NCBI GenBank assembly: GCA_001600455.1
Contig: BCKC01000006.1
Span: 1,364,001-1,428,000 of the forward strand
Length of the DNA: 64,000 nt
Reading direction: 5' to 3'
From: Endocalyx cinctus
Lineage: Eukaryota > Ascomycota > Sordariomycetes > Amphisphaeriales > Apiosporaceae
Both the position numbers and the translations under genes were made by a program. This document shows, piece after piece, positions 36,462 to 49,446 of this stretch. Every line of letters starts with the position of its first letter. The first letter of the stretch is position 1. The notes under the pieces were generated by a model, which saw nothing but the letters and a program-made list of their open reading frames with translations, was not told the DNA's origin and made no database searches.

Positions 36462-38169
36462 AACATCAAAATTGTTCTCAAAATTATAGCATATTGAGTC
36501 TCCACCGGAGTTGTATATATACTAAGTAGACTTGGATGAATGATACCCGATGAAATTTCTTACGCTTTAGCCATTAACATAAGTGTACGGCATATTTCTA
36601 TTTTGTGGTGTACAATGATGGTTGTTGTGGTTGTCGTCGCCCAACCCCCTCTCGGTTTATTCGAATTTTTCTTGTGTTTAATCTTTGCACTGATTTTTCT
36701 CCCAGTATAACGCCCATATCCTTTATTATCCATCTAGGTGAATCGTTTCTCGAGCTATGTATCGTGTTAGTGTTCTGTATAATACTGTTTTTAAGGAAGA
36801 ACTCGTGGTCATACTCTCCAAGGATTCTTCAGTTCAAACCCATCAGGTGCCATCGGCGCATCACTCTGTCCTCGTACAATGCCGGTCATTCGTCGATCTC
36901 GTTCCATCACTACCGAACATATGTCAGTCTGATTTCTGCTCATGTTTTCCTATCGTATTTGGGGATCGTACTTTGCTGTGAGTATGTTAGCATCATGGAT
37001 TCAACGAAGACGTAAACTTAAAAGCCTAAACATACTCTGTCCCACTGGTCTAGTGATCGACGAGGCCTCTTATTTCCGTTCTGCCAATTTCGGAATTTGC
37101 TCAATCCAGCGCCAGTTACCCCGAACATCTTGCGATTTCCCATGATATGTCAATTGTTTGTACTTTACGGCGTGCCGTGGTATGTTGTGCGGAGAATTCT
37201 TACTGTGAGAATAATCCCGTAGGGGATTAATGCCTCGAAGGGAATTGCCATTGCGATCGATTGGGACAGGTTCTAATCTGAAATTATATTTAGCTGAATC
37301 CTTGAGCTGTTGGTAATCCCATTATAAGCAAAATAAGACACATACCGTGTTGTTACGCAAACAATCTTTAGATTTACAGCTCTTGTCGGAGCTGCTACGA
37401 ATGAATTAATGAAGTTGACTGGAAATGATAAAGTTAACTCTGCCTGAGGCACAGTTTACTCTATTAAGCATAAAATTGAAATTACCGAGTTATGTATTAA
37501 AACATATGGGCGAACAGATCCTTGAAACGGGCAGACGGGCCTGACGGGGCTATTAGTGGATTTAATTAAGTTCGTACTAGCCACTAATTACTTAACTATG
37601 TACTAATAAGAGCTGCCAGACACTCCAAAGCTTAAGGCTTGGCGTATTGAGTGTATGGGATGACTCCACCAACTTATGAACATCGTCGTTAAAATATATC
37701 ACCAAGTCTGCTCTGTATCGCATCGGCGAAGCGCATCTTGTACCATCGTAACGAAGATTCGACTATGAACACGCCTAGAAACACGCGTCAATTTACTTGT
37801 ACAATCTGGGACTTCTATTATAATATTCTATTAACGCCTTCCTCATCAAATAGCGCGTCCAGTTGTTTGTATTTTAATAGTGACCAAGTTCAATAACCTT
37901 CTAAATCGATCTTGATACCTTACGCGCCGGCGCATCGCTAACATCTGGAATCGCGCACACTGATATTATTTCATTTCAGTCCTTTCGATTTTATCAACTA
38001 CCGACCGCCAGTCAGATAGGTATGCGATAACCCTACTGATGGCATGAAGTGGCGTGAGTTGGAGTTATTCAATACCGAACTTGCCACAATCCGACAACTA
38101 GCCCTTTCCTTTCCTTCGATCAACTGATTCCATATTATCTCACACGAGTTAACACAACAATTTTCGTAT
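36462..38169. other. 1.7 kb intergenic region
   Basis: Between two co-oriented genes. A 136-codon open frame at 36605-37015 has an irregular Ser/Ile/Cys-rich composition with no domain, and I do not accept it as a gene. The rest is AT-rich. Probably the promoter and 5' leader of the acetyltransferase lie at its right end. Confidence 0.5.
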
Positions 38170-41100
38170 ATGAAAATGGCAAATGCCCAAATTATGCAAG
38201 AGGAACTACAGCAGAGTGTGGTTTTGTCTGAGGAGGACGCCGAATTCGAGGATGATGCGCCTGTACAAACAAACGGGTCCTCGGTCGACCTCCTCAGGGG
38301 CAAGATTTCTGAGCACCATGGAAATATTGACGACAATACGGACAGTGATTTGGACATAGAACTCGACGAAGATCTCGGGTCGGAGGAAGGTATACATGAT
38401 GAGCTTGAAGATGAACCAGCCGAAGACGATGAAGATGAGGGAGAGGACGAAGACGGCGGCAGTGACGAAGAAGACCCTCGTGATGAGGATGAAGAAGACG
38501 AGGCCTTCGATATTGATGCCGAAGGAGACGAAGACGAAGATATCATTCAACGTCGACTGAAACGATCTCGAGCCTTGGGCGCAGAGGACGAAGACGTCGG
38601 AGATGAATCTGACGATGGCGAGGATGAAGAAGAAGACGAAGGAGTCGGCGCTGTGAAGATAAAACCCGGCGAAACGGACGACGAGGAAAGCGATAGCGAT
38701 GCCGAAGCTAGCTCAGGTTCTGATGCGAGTGAGGGGGGATCGGCTGCCGAGTGGGATGAGGCTGCAGATAATGATGACGAGGAAGATTCGGATTTAAATT
38801 CTGAAGTTTCTGAGCCAACTAATTGCATGTTTTGCAAGAAAGCTGAAGAGCACGACCCTGCAGAAGAATTTGAGGTCTATCTTGCGTGTAAAGGGTGTGG
38901 TGAACGAGGTACGTAACGATAAATTATCCGATGGAAATTTAACCTGAAAATGTATGCTAACCGATGCCCCAGCTCATCAACAGTGCGCTCGCGATGCAGA
39001 GGCCCTACGTGGTGGAAATGGTGAGTGAAATAGTACTAACAAATGAGTGATCTTGCATTGGTGTACTAATTACCATCTTAGCTGCGTCCCACTGGAAATG
39101 CCCCGAGTGCTTTGAAGAATCTGAATCTGAATCCGAATCTTTGTCTATAGACGGGCGGATAGATGCTGATGGCGATCTGGATATGAACGGCGACGTCGAT
39201 GATGGTGATTTATCCCCCACCTCGGCGACACGCTCAGCAGCCCCTAAAATCGCTCGCGATCTTCTCCCATCTCAGCGCGGTGTGAATAAACCTGATTCAC
39301 ACTCAGTGTTCAATCAATTAGTTCTCGATGAAGATCCGATGGATGGCTCTCGAGTATTAAGAAAGAGGAAAACTTCTTCGGCGGAAGGTGACGATGACGT
39401 TATAGCTCTACGAAAGCGCAGAAAAAACCCTTCTGAAGGGTCTGTGCAAGATGATACGACACGGGATAAGCAAGAGGAGGCAGAGTCTGCAATGAGACCC
39501 CGCTCAGCTCGGTCCCTTAGGTTGAAGATGTCAAACGCGACAAACTCGTGCACGATTTTTAAGAAATCGCGCTCGACATTTTTAGTAAAATTCCGAATCG
39601 ATCCCGCTAAACTAGAAGATATACTTTCTAAGAAGCCAACTTCTCTCTCCCGTAAAAGACGGTCTCGCCGAGGAACAAATTGGACTCGACGGCGGGGTGG
39701 CGCTGGCCGAGCTGCACGATCTGCCGCCGCCGCCGCTCCGCCCGACCCGACGCCGACGATAGCACCGACCATGGCTCCCTTTTTTGCTTCAAGTTATTCC
39801 CAGCCCTTCTATTCTTTCTACGATAAGGAAACGGATGAACTTAAAGGAAAACCTTACGGCGGTATCTTGACCGAAGAACAAGCAGATACCACGAAAACCT
39901 TACCTACTAAAGATGATCGTCGACGATTCGATGAAGCAAAACAGAGAGCTGAAGAAGAATGGAGAAGCCGTCTAATTGCTATGCAAGCAGAAGCTGATGT
40001 CCCGGTTAGAAAATCTAAAAAAACTGCTGGACCAGCTAGCCAAATTGAATGTATCTCGTTTGGCGGTTACGAAATCGACACTTGGTACGCTGCACCATAT
40101 CCTGAAGAGTATAGTCGCAATCGCGTTTTATACATCTGCGAATTCTGCTTGAAATATATGAACTCGGATTATGTGGCTTGGCGACACAAGCTCAAATGTC
40201 CGGCTAAGCACCCCCCTGGTGATGAGATCTATCGGCACGGGTCTATCTCTTTCTTCGAAGTGGACGGCCGGAAGAATCCGGTGTATTGTCAGAACCTCTG
40301 TCTCCTAGCAAAACTTTTTCTTGGGTCAAAAACGTTATACTACGACGTTGAGCCATTTTTATTCTACGTTCTTTGCGAGTACGACGATCTCGGCTATCAT
40401 TTTGTTGGCTATTTCTCTAAAGAAAAGCGCGCAAGTAGCCAGAACAATGTCAGCTGTATTTTAACACTCCCCATTCATCAGAGAAAGGGTTATGGAAATC
40501 TCTTGATTGATTTCTCATATCTCCTCACCCGCGTGGAAGAGAAGACAGGCTCTCCTGAGAAGCCACTTTCGGACATGGGTCTGGTCTCGTATCGAAATTA
40601 TTGGAGGCTTGTACTCTGTAAATATTTGGCACAACACGTCCCTGGGGATAAGCAAGTCAAGAAAGGTCTTTCCATTAGGCAGATCTCTGACGATACCGGT
40701 ATGACACCAGACGATGTCATTTCCGCCCTCGAAGGTCTACGATTTCTTGTTCGAGACCCCGTCACTCAAGTCTATGCCTTTCGAATTGATCTTCACTTCT
40801 GCCGAACCCAGATCGAGAAATGGGAAACCAAAAATTATGTCAAGCTTAACCCTAGCGTGTTAACATGGACACCTTACGTCATGGGTCGTAGCATCGCGAC
40901 CAACTTTGAACTAGGACCCGCACTCAATACAATCGCCCCTCGTGAAGAGGACGAGGAGGTTAGAGCTGTTCAAGTCCTTGCTCAGAGTGGTATTGCTACC
41001 GGCGATTTTGCCATTTCCTCAAGAGGCACGCAAAAGCATTCGTTGGAAGTAGACTCTGGAGTTTTGAAGTCCACGGAGCCAGACGACAACGTTCAACCTG

Positions 41101-41855
41101 AATCTGGAGAAGTGGGAACGGGAAAGAAGACGAGCCAGGAGAACGGTGTGTTGGGTGCGGATGACTCGATAGTTCCTAGAGTATCGGTGGAAGACATTTC
41201 TTCGGCGCCCGACGTGGAAGATAGCTGGCAAATACCATACGGTAATATTCCAGTCACAAGATTCCAGGTCTTCCCCCCGATTAATATGAGACGACCTGCA
41301 ATGACTCGGTTGAATTCGAGCATCGCGAGGGCGTCAGCTTTGGGTCGTCCAGAAGCTTCAGCTGTTCGTTCCGTGGGACGACGACGTGGGGGCCGTGGAA
41401 GACGTAGCACTCTGGGCGCTCCGCGTAAAGCGGCGGCAAAGAAGTCGGCAGCTGCTAAACGCAAGACCGGGGGCACTGGGAGAGGCCCGGGGCGATGGCC
41501 AAAGGGCACAAAGAAGAGCGACTATGGCAATGCCGACAGCGGTCCAGGATTACCTCCAGCCTGGATTGAGCGAGATAAACAGAAGCATACAGCTGACGAA
41601 GTATCGATGGATGTGAATGATGACAATGCAGCCCAAGACACGGTACAAGTTCAAGTCACCGAGAGCAAAGGCCAAAAAGGCAAAGAAGTGGAAATGGTTG
41701 AGGCTGAGTTTGAAAAGACGGATGGTGCTCCGTCAGGTCAACTTCTACAAGCCGAGGGCGCTGTACAAGGTGAAGTCAACAACTCCAAATATAGCAGAGA
41801 TGTAGGTCTGGGCCAAGGAGACGTAGACGCAGACGCAGACGCAGACGAGCATTAA
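38170..41855 (+). CDS. PHD-containing MYST histone acetyltransferase (Sas3/Mst2 type)
   Basis: Nuclear lysine acetyltransferase, expected to act on histone H3 in a NuA3/Mst2-like complex. Three exons: 38170-38908, 38973-39020 and 39082-41855; 1186 aa. Residues ~10-215 are very acidic (Asp/Glu/Ser runs). The exon junctions assemble a PHD finger (~218-275): CMFCKKAEEHD, CKGCGERAHQQCARD and HWKCPECFEE. The MYST domain has a C2HC zinc finger (CEFCLKYMNSDYVAWRHKLKC, ~615-635), GYFSKEKRASSQNNVSC with the expected autoacetylated lysine, the acetyl-CoA loop LPIHQRKGYGNLLIDFSYLL (~728-747) and the catalytic-region EKPLSDMGLVSYRNYWR. The C-terminal tail is basic (SVGRRRGGRGRRSTLGAPRK) and ends with an Ala/Asp repeat. 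The N-terminal PHD distinguishes it from Esa1 (chromodomain) and Sas2. Confidence 0.95.
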
Positions 41856-42731
41856 TGCTTTATCATGTAAATTATCTTTTACTGTACTATTTATTGATGA
41901 CCAGCCTTGTTGTTTATTTTTCTCCTCCGGCGCACAGAGGCGAAGGTAAACGCTGGCATGTTTTTGTGGTGTTCAACTTATACTACATACTACGCATGGC
42001 GTCAAAGGAGCTGGCAGGGTGTGCTTTATAATTCTAATAAACAGGATTTGCTATTTATACCTAGGCATATTATATATAGCTAACTGGCAATCAAGTTGCA
42101 ATAAGCAAGGCTCAATTTTCGTATACCAACTGTTCAAATGAAGCAAAATATTTAGGTGCAAGGACAATACTCGCTATAGTAGTGTAGTACTAGATGTTTC
42201 AAAGGTTTTAAGATCCCTGAAATACTCGTAATAGTTTACTTAATAGGTCACATATAGTTTCAGCCTTGCAGAATATACTTATTGATTTAGCCAATTAAAG
42301 AATACCGAAATTGTTCACTGGCCGACTGGCTTCTCTGTCCTTAAAGATAATTCTTATGTCATCTTAAACTCTTCAATTTCAAAATTAATTCAACATCGCG
42401 TTCGATTCGATTCGCAACGACAACAACGCCGTATGTTTGTTTGTCTTATTTCATTTTCATGATTCTTTCCTTTTGGATTTATTAGTCAGGTCTCTTATTT
42501 GACTATTTCCTCTTCTTTTAAAACGTGGATGTAGTATGTACTGCCTCGCTGGTTCGAGGTGATAAGCAAAACCGGCAACGTCGAAGTGCCAGTGTACTTA
42601 CTACCTATGTACCCAACATTAACCACGTAACACCATCCTTTAACTCCCCTAATTTTACTACGATCTTATAATCAATTTTGTGATTGTCATCATCTTTTTA
42701 GAACCTCAATTATTTTCATATCGCGACCACC
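41856..42731. other. intergenic region
   Basis: AT-rich, between two co-oriented genes; the right end is a CT-rich leader before the glutaminyl cyclase. No gene recognised. Confidence 0.5.
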
Positions 42732-43941
42732 ATGATGTGGTTTATCTCTTCGACCTTACAACAACTGGCATTACTGCTTCTCTGTTTGCCCGTCGCGTTT
42801 GCGTACACAGAGCTATCAGATCACTTTCTTGGCCTTGTTCCCTCCGGAGGTGAGGATTTCGATATTCATAACGGCAAACTCCTCGCCCCGATTCTTCGGC
42901 CGCGCGTGGTTGGCACACCGGGGCAGACCGCAGCCCAAGAGCACTTTGCCAACTTCTTCCGCGATGAGCTGCCGGAATGGAAACTCGAGTGGTACAACTC
43001 GACGTCCAAGACGCCCGTGACGGGCGATCGGGAGCTGCCGTTTGCGAACATGCTGTTCAAGAGGGAGCCTCCCTGGGTGAAGGAAGGGCAGACTAATTTC
43101 CTGACGCTCGTAGCGCACTACGACTCTAAGATCTCACCTGAGGGATTTATAGGCGCGACAGATAGCGCGGTCCCCTGCGCAATCCTGATGCATATTGCTC
43201 GGAGTTTGGACAAGCTTATGGCTCAGATGCACTCAGAAATGGACGCGTTGGGCGAGGGTGGAGAACTTGAGATGGATATGGGCGTGCAGATTCTGTTTTT
43301 AGATGGTGAAGAGGCTTTCCATACGTGGACGGATACCGACTCGCTGTACGGCGCAAGGTAAGTTACTCTTGCCTCGTATTTCCTTCATCTATTTGTACTT
43401 ATATTTCCCGAATGAATCTGCTAACATGTCCATACGTAGAGCACTCGCCGCGGAATGGGAAGCAACAGTCCACCCGGCATTATCATTCTATCGCGATCCG
43501 CTCGAACAGATTAGGATGTTTGTGCTCCTCGATCTACTGGGCTCCGCAAACCCCCGCGTTCCCTCTTACTTCCAGTCAACTCACTGGGCGTACCAGGCGA
43601 TGGCCAAGATTGAGACTCGCATGCGCGATTTGGGATTGCTAGAATCGCAGGCCAAGGAGCCATTCCTTGTCGATCAGGAGAAGGATCCGAAGACATTTTC
43701 CGGTAGGGGCTACGTCCAGGATGACCATCTCCCGTTCATGGCGCGCGGTGTGCCCATCTTGCATATGATCGCGAGTCCTTTTCCGAGCGTATGGCACAAG
43801 ATGGAGGACGATGGAGAACATTTGGATATGCCGACGGTGAGGGATTGGGCCAGGATTTTCACGGCCTTTGCGTATGAATGGTTAGATATGATGGAAGTTG
43901 AGCCTCAAGAAGATCTTCCTAGTAACGGTGACGCATCTTGA
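42732..43941 (+). CDS. secreted glutaminyl-peptide cyclotransferase (glutaminyl cyclase, M28-like)
   Basis: Zinc enzyme that converts N-terminal Gln to pyroglutamate on secreted proteins; M28 aminopeptidase-like fold. Two exons, 42732-43357 and 43440-43941, joined through GGCGCAAG|A to restore YGARALAAEW; 375 aa. The start MMWFISSTLQQLALLLLCLPV is a clear signal peptide ending near VAFA-YTEL. The three zinc ligands known from human QC are present in context: the Asp in GATDSAVPC, the Glu in LFLDGEEAF and the His in FPSVWHKMEDDGEHLD. LVAHYDSK supplies the residues corresponding to the first M28 site, and the RVVGTPGQ motif is conserved. Expected in the ER/Golgi or extracellular space. The length is normal for animal and fungal type II QCs. 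Confidence 0.94.
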
Positions 43942-45414
43942 CGAAGGCCAGTATTGACCTCGTCGATTCACCTGCTTCATATTTTAAGAATATATATGTT
44001 CGAGTTCATATTCACAACGGGAACTACCATTTTTCTCTTTCTCTTCTTTCTCCTCGACATTCTCAATGTGTGTAATGATGTGTATATAATACCTCATTCG
44101 TTGGCTTATTACAAGTAACGTGCGCTATATGAGGGAATACAAATAGATACGTGGTTAAGCAAACTACTAGTTTTGATCTGTCAGAACTGCTGAATTGCAC
44201 TATGACTGCGCTGCATCGTAAAACTTTAAGTAACTTTGTTACACAGCCGCATCATCAGATTACTAAATCCATAGGACACGCCGAATCGCCCATAAATTCC
44301 AGAATTCGACCGGTTTGCTGAAAACTTAAAATATATCTATGAGAATTTAGCAGTTTGAGTCTATTTGATATAAGTTAAGTCTCTACTTGTAGAGGATGAT
44401 GGAGTCTATTTAAATAAATACCCGTTATGCTGAAACTTCTCCAGTTGAAGAGAGGGATTTGACGTTCCATATTTACGTGTATGTCCACTATTTGTAGGGT
44501 TCCACACTGTTACGTCACTGGAGGAGAGGCGGAGGAGTAAGTCATACTGTAGCTTAGGTACTACCTGGTATAGGTAGGTACCTAGGTAGTTTCTAGGCAT
44601 TCAATTTAGGCCGGTGTTAGCTGATGCCGTAGCAGCATAGCTGGCGCGTCACTTGTCATTCACCATAAGCCATAATAAGTTCAGAGTTTATACAGTACAC
44701 TAACCTACCTATTTTATTTTATTTTATTTTATTTTATCTTATCTTATTTTATTCTACTTAACCCTACTATATTTTATGTACTTCGTTATCCCTTGTTCCC
44801 TCCCTCCTTTCTCTCTCTCTAGGTCGCTTTTAATAAACATCTAAACTCGTAGCCTAAGAATTGTTTAATGTAAATCCTATCTCTAGTATATGAAGTATCT
44901 TTAGTATTTAAATCTGGTTATTTCAAATCCCCATTTTTCTGTACCAAATATACAGTATCTTCTTTTATTTTTATACCGTGTCCATTTTCCTAGGAAGCTC
45001 CCCTCCCAACCTCATCCTATCCAACAATCATTAACTATTACACACTGCCCAAACTAATCACGTCGCTCAATTAATTCATCTTTGTTCCGAGCGTCTTGAT
45101 TTTTTTTTATTCCTCGTTTTGTTTCTCTATTGTATGTCGCTGGATTTAACCATCCTATCATTGTATCATATCATCATCTTCCTCGCCAGTGTCTAGTTCT
45201 GTACCAAAGAATACGGTTTTAGACAACTTTACTATTTCCCTTGGAAACCTAATCCACAGGTTGGATTGCGCTTTCGCCGCGCCGACAACCGATCATACCA
45301 CACCATTTCGACTACGTATCCTTACACCTTAAACTAATCGGCTTCTTGTTCTATCGACTATCCGCTATACTTTTTCAACTCTATATTCTCCCGCATCATT
45401 CGATATTGCCCATC
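43942..45414. other. 1.5 kb intergenic region with an ATTTT microsatellite
   Basis: Upstream flank of the epsin gene. It contains a TAGGTACC-type patch near 44556-44590 and the ATTTT repeat at 44711-44755. The last 600 bp are strongly pyrimidine-rich, which suggests a long CT-rich 5' leader. No gene recognised. Confidence 0.5.
44711..44755. repeat. ATTTT pentanucleotide microsatellite
   Basis: Five perfect ATTTT units followed by degenerate ATCTT/ATTTT/ATTCT units, in noncoding DNA. Confidence 0.85.
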
Positions 45415-46611
45415 ATGTCGAAGGTTATGAGAAGTGTGAAAAATGTCACCAAGGGATACTCTAGTGTTCAGGTCAAAGTGCGCGAAGGTTCGTCTTGACT
45501 CGGGCGCAATATGAATTTATTGCGCCTGACCGCCACCCGACTGAAAAAGAATTTAATACTTACAATTATCAATATAGCGACAAGTAATGATCCATGGGGC
45601 CCGACGGGGACTCAAATGAGCGAGATCGCTCAATTAACTTACAATTCGTAAATATACCCTTCGTCGTCCACAACCCAAGAGCCTTCCTAACCGTAATGCG
45701 TAGTTCTACCGAGTTCTACGATATCGTCGATATGCTTGACAAACGTTTAAACGACAAGGGAAAGAATTGGAGGCATGTCTTGAAGGCATTGAAAGTGCTG
45801 GACTACTGTCTACATGAAGGATCAGAATTGGTTGTTACTTGGGCACGCAAGAACATATATATTATCAAGACATTGCGCGAATTTGTATATATCGACGAGG
45901 AGGGGCGCGATGTTGGGCAAAACGGTATGTATTGTTTGGGCAGAAGAAAGAAGAAAAAAAAAACACGAAATGTACATAAGCGCTAACGAACTCGTGACAG
46001 TCCGTGTTGCGGCTAAGGAACTCACGGCTTTGATTCTCGACGAAGAGAGACTTCGTGCCGAAAGAAACGACCGAAAATCCTGGAAATCCCGAGTTACTGG
46101 GATTGAGGAGTTCGCACCACAAGGCGCTTCGGGAAGTTCTCCTTCAGCTCGAAGACAGCGATCAAGGCGGTACAGCGACGAGGACGACGCCGAATACAAA
46201 TTAGCCCTTGAAGCCAGCAAATTTCAGGAGGAAGAGGATAGGAGAAGACGTGAAGGCCGTGCGGGCGTGGAAGACGACGACGACCTTGCCAAGGCTATCA
46301 AGCTCAGCAAAGAAGAAGACGAAGAGCGCCGGAAACGACAGCAGCAAGAACTTGAAAGTCAAAATGCGAGCACGCTCTTCGATGTTGATCCCGCGCCAAC
46401 CAATCTTGCTCAGCCTACAGGTATGAATATGGGTTATCAACAGGGTAGCAACGTCGACTGGTTGGGAAATCCTATTGGCCAAAACCAGTTACAGCCGCAG
46501 CCAACTGGATATATGGCCAATGCATACACAGGATTTCCTGGTAACAATTACCAGAATAACTTTAACCCTCAGCAGACGGGCATGTACGACCTGTATGGTC
46601 AACAAAATAAT

Positions 46612-46643
<32 letters not shown>

Positions 46644-47346
46644 ATTTCAAATGCAGCCAACGGGATACAATAATCTATACCCTCAGCAGCAACCCTTCCA
46701 GCCTCAGCCCACTGCAACCCCCGATACATTTACACCTGCCGGTAGTAACAACCCATGGGCTTCTAACAATAACGTGAACCGAACTCAGTCGCCGCTACAG
46801 GCAACACCGACGGGCTCGAACAACCCCTTCGCCTCCGGATTTGGGCGGCCGCAGACCGCCAAGCCTCCTCCTATGCCGACTTTAAGTAGTTTGCAGAGCC
46901 TGCCGGAACAAAAGACTCTCAACACATATACCCCACCGCCGCAGCCTTCCTTCTCAATTTCGCAACCACAACAGCAGCTGCAACAACAACCGCAGAAACA
47001 ACTTAGTGAACACGAACAGAAACTCAACCATCTTCTCGCGAGCGGCGAGGGCATGGATACCTTCGGAAACACGGGCGATCTTCGTATTCCGGCTCAGCAT
47101 ACGGCCCCCGGCACATTCGTTAACTCAGCCGGCGCTGGTGCGTCAAGATTAACTGCGGAAGCTACTGGCAACAACCCATTCCTGCGCTCGCAGTTCACGG
47201 GGATGCCCCAGCCTACATATAGCCAACCGCAGATGCCCGCGGCTACGGGACCAGCTGGAATGAACGGATTTGGCGGAGCCAGTAACCCGTTCGCGGCTCG
47301 GCCACAACAGCAGAACGGCCAGGGTCAGGATCTCATTCAGTTTTAA
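45415..47346 (+). CDS. epsin (ENTH-domain clathrin adaptor, Ent1/Ent2 type)
   Basis: Endocytic adaptor that binds PtdIns(4,5)P2, ubiquitinated cargo, EH-domain proteins and clathrin at the plasma membrane. Four exons: 45415-45487, 45578-45647, 45704-45924 and 46001-47346; 569 aa. The assembled N-terminus is MSKVMRSVKNVTKGYSSVQV, then ATSNDPWGPTGTQMSEIAQL and DMLDKRLNDKGKNWRHVLKA, a canonical ENTH domain (about 1-145). Two ubiquitin-interacting motifs follow (EYKLALEASKFQEEE and DLAKAIKLSKEEDEE). The C-terminal half is Gln/Asn/Pro-rich with a polyglutamine tract encoded by CAG repeats and three NPF motifs (NNPFASGF, NNPFLRSQ, SNPFAARP) for EH-domain partners. The last residues, LIQF, fit the C-terminal clathrin-binding sequence of yeast epsins. 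Confidence 0.96.
46611..46641 (+). repeat. CAG repeat encoding polyglutamine in epsin
   Basis: About ten consecutive CAG codons in frame. An almost pure codon run like this is prone to length change. Confidence 0.9.
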
Positions 47347-47610
47347 ATAGATTTCCCTTATCTTTTGTCAATATGATAAGGGTTGGGTTGAATGTAGTTA
47401 AAAGAGCACGGTGGTTCTAGATACTTAGGTAGCAAGCTAGAGCATTCTTCCCTTTGTTTGAGTCTTTTTTTTCTTTCTCGATATATACATTCTCCGCATG
47501 CTCTGGATGAGAAGATATTCTGTCCGGACTTTATTTAAATTCGAACTACTATGACCAAGGATCGTCTCTGAATCGAGTCGGCAATTGGGAGGAACGTTCA
47601 CTACTTCAAA

Positions 47611-47643
<33 letters not shown>

Positions 47644-48670
47644 AAAAGAAAAGTTAGAAGGGTTTTCCATACAACGGCCAATCCTTGGTTTTTGAACTGG
47701 TGTATTTTTTCCCCTAGTGTCGAAATAATGATGATATTAACCCCTACCATACTTATAAGAAATGACCCGACGAAACGACGCTGACTTTAAAGGGGATGAT
47801 GATACATACGTACCCATTTTCAAAGTCGAGTCTGGTGCTTTTATCTAGTTTACAGAACGACGAATACCACACAGGTAGTAGAAACGTAAGCAATGGATGA
47901 GATAATAATCTTATATATGTACATAATTATACAGATGAAACGGGATTTCAGATCTTCTGCTATTTCGGAAGGACGGAGGGTATGATAACAGTTGCTTTCT
48001 CGCATTTTATTTCAAACATATACAAAATTAGGTCGGTAAATTTGACACTTTTGTCTTCTTACAGCTCCCGTATTAACTATTAGGATGTAGGGAGTAGGAT
48101 GTAGGAGGGGATTAGACGGGGGGGTCTTGTTCTTAGCTCTTCGTGCCCGAGACAGGTTCGTGAAGATACCCGTCTTTCTTTTGCGTGGAGGGAGCCACTC
48201 CTAGGCCTCTGTATTCTCCGAAGTCTCTTGGCCGATGGCTAGAACCGAGAATTGGACCGCTTACAGGCTCCTCATCTACCTAAACTGTTCCTGCATTATC
48301 AATTCTGACGGTGAATGTCGTCGTCCTACGAACTTCGACATGCCATGGTTCGGCCTTACTTGATTCCCTGCCAGCTTAAACGTCGCATCTTTGAATCGGT
48401 GCTGGCTAGTACTTGCCGTGAGCAGCTAACCTGCAATGACCACGCGATATTTTAAGTTCGTCCTCGCGCCTCCGCACTATCGGCTCGCTCGCATGGGGTA
48501 AGTGGCATACGCCAGATAGTTCATTATCCTTTTAACGCGCGTTCTTCTCATCTCGGGTCTGAGTATGACGCGTTTTGACCTTATTACTCCATCATGCAAG
48601 AACTCGACGACATAACACACACATAAGGGATTTCTTTCGGTCTCGACCGTTCTCAACTTGGTTATCTCGG
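47347..48670. other. 1.3 kb convergent intergenic region
   Basis: 3' flanks of epsin (plus) and centrin (minus). It holds a T19A12 homopolymer palindrome at 47611-47641 and, on the minus strand at 48133-48279, a short open frame that looks codon-like but cannot be tied to a start codon. No firm gene. Confidence 0.5.
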
Positions 48671-49446
48671 TCACCTATCGATGAAGATGTTGACAAATTC
48701 CTCGCGACTGACGCCTCCTTTCCCTTCTATATCGAACTGCTCGACCATGCTATGAATCTCGTGGTCCGGAACGTCTTCGCCTAGCTCTTTGACGACGACG
48801 CGGAGGTCGTCGACCGTGATCATGCCTTTGCCGCTCTTGTCGAACATGGTGAAGGTCTTGAGCAGCTCTTCGCGCGGATCCCGGGCGGCGACGTACCGGG
48901 CGGCGATCATCTGGAACCCGTCGCGCGAGAGCCGGAGGTCGACCACGCCGGGGGTGGAGGAGGGAGGTGGCTGATTCGGCATAGGCGGTAAGGGGGTCCA
49001 GTTGGGTCGCGGTTGCGCCGCGTTTTTAAAGGCGGCTATGAGGTCGGGTCGCGAGAGGTTGCTCAGTCCGAGAGCTTGTAAGGCGTAGCGGAATTCGGAG
49101 AAATCGAGAGATTCGTCCTTGTTCAGGTCGAAAAGTTGGAACTATTTACGAGGCGCGCTTGGAAATTAGTGGGGGCAGTTCTTTCTATCTCTCGCTCTAT
49201 CTCTCTCGACTTTGTTCTTTTTGTCTCTTTTTTCTGTCAACTTACGCAATCGTTGATTTCGCTCCTGTGCTCGTCGCTGATCTGATCCCACGGCTCCGTA
49301 TGTTCGGGGTGCCTTATCGGGGGAGCAAAGCGCGACCCGGCCCTCGTGGAACCTGGACGCGCCGACATATTATGCATACTCCCAGAAGGGCCGTAATCGT
49401 TTACACCTCCGGCGCTGGCGTAATTGTTCATCGCGGACGCCATCAT
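48671..49446 (-). CDS. CDC31: centrin / Cdc31-like EF-hand protein
   Basis: Calcium-binding protein expected at the spindle pole body, where it is needed for duplication, and also with the TREX-2 mRNA export complex at the nuclear pore. Two exons: 49246-49446 and 48671-49141 (intron GTAAGT...AAATAG, 104 nt); 223 aa. The first exon is an N-terminal extension (MMASAMNNYASAGGVNDYG) rich in Gly/Ser, followed by EPWDQISDEHRSEINDC, which leads into EF1, FQLFDLNKDESLDFSEFRYA. A proline-rich insert (about PRPNWTPLPPMPNQPPPSST) separates EF1 from EF2; EF2 is degenerate. EF3 is TMFDKSGKGMITVDDLRVVV and EF4 QFDIEGKGGVSREEFVNIF, with the loop partly degenerate. The insert makes it longer than yeast Cdc31 (161 aa) but typical of filamentous fungi. 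The second exon is GC-rich. Confidence 0.9.

Noticed and set aside
36605..37015. A 136-codon open frame downstream of NCS6
   Set aside because: Irregular composition, no domain, no plausible partner exon; AT-rich intergenic DNA gives frames of this size by chance.
47611..47641. T19A12 run as a transcription terminator
   Set aside because: Homopolymer palindromes are common in this AT-rich intergenic DNA and do not define RNA polymerase II terminators.
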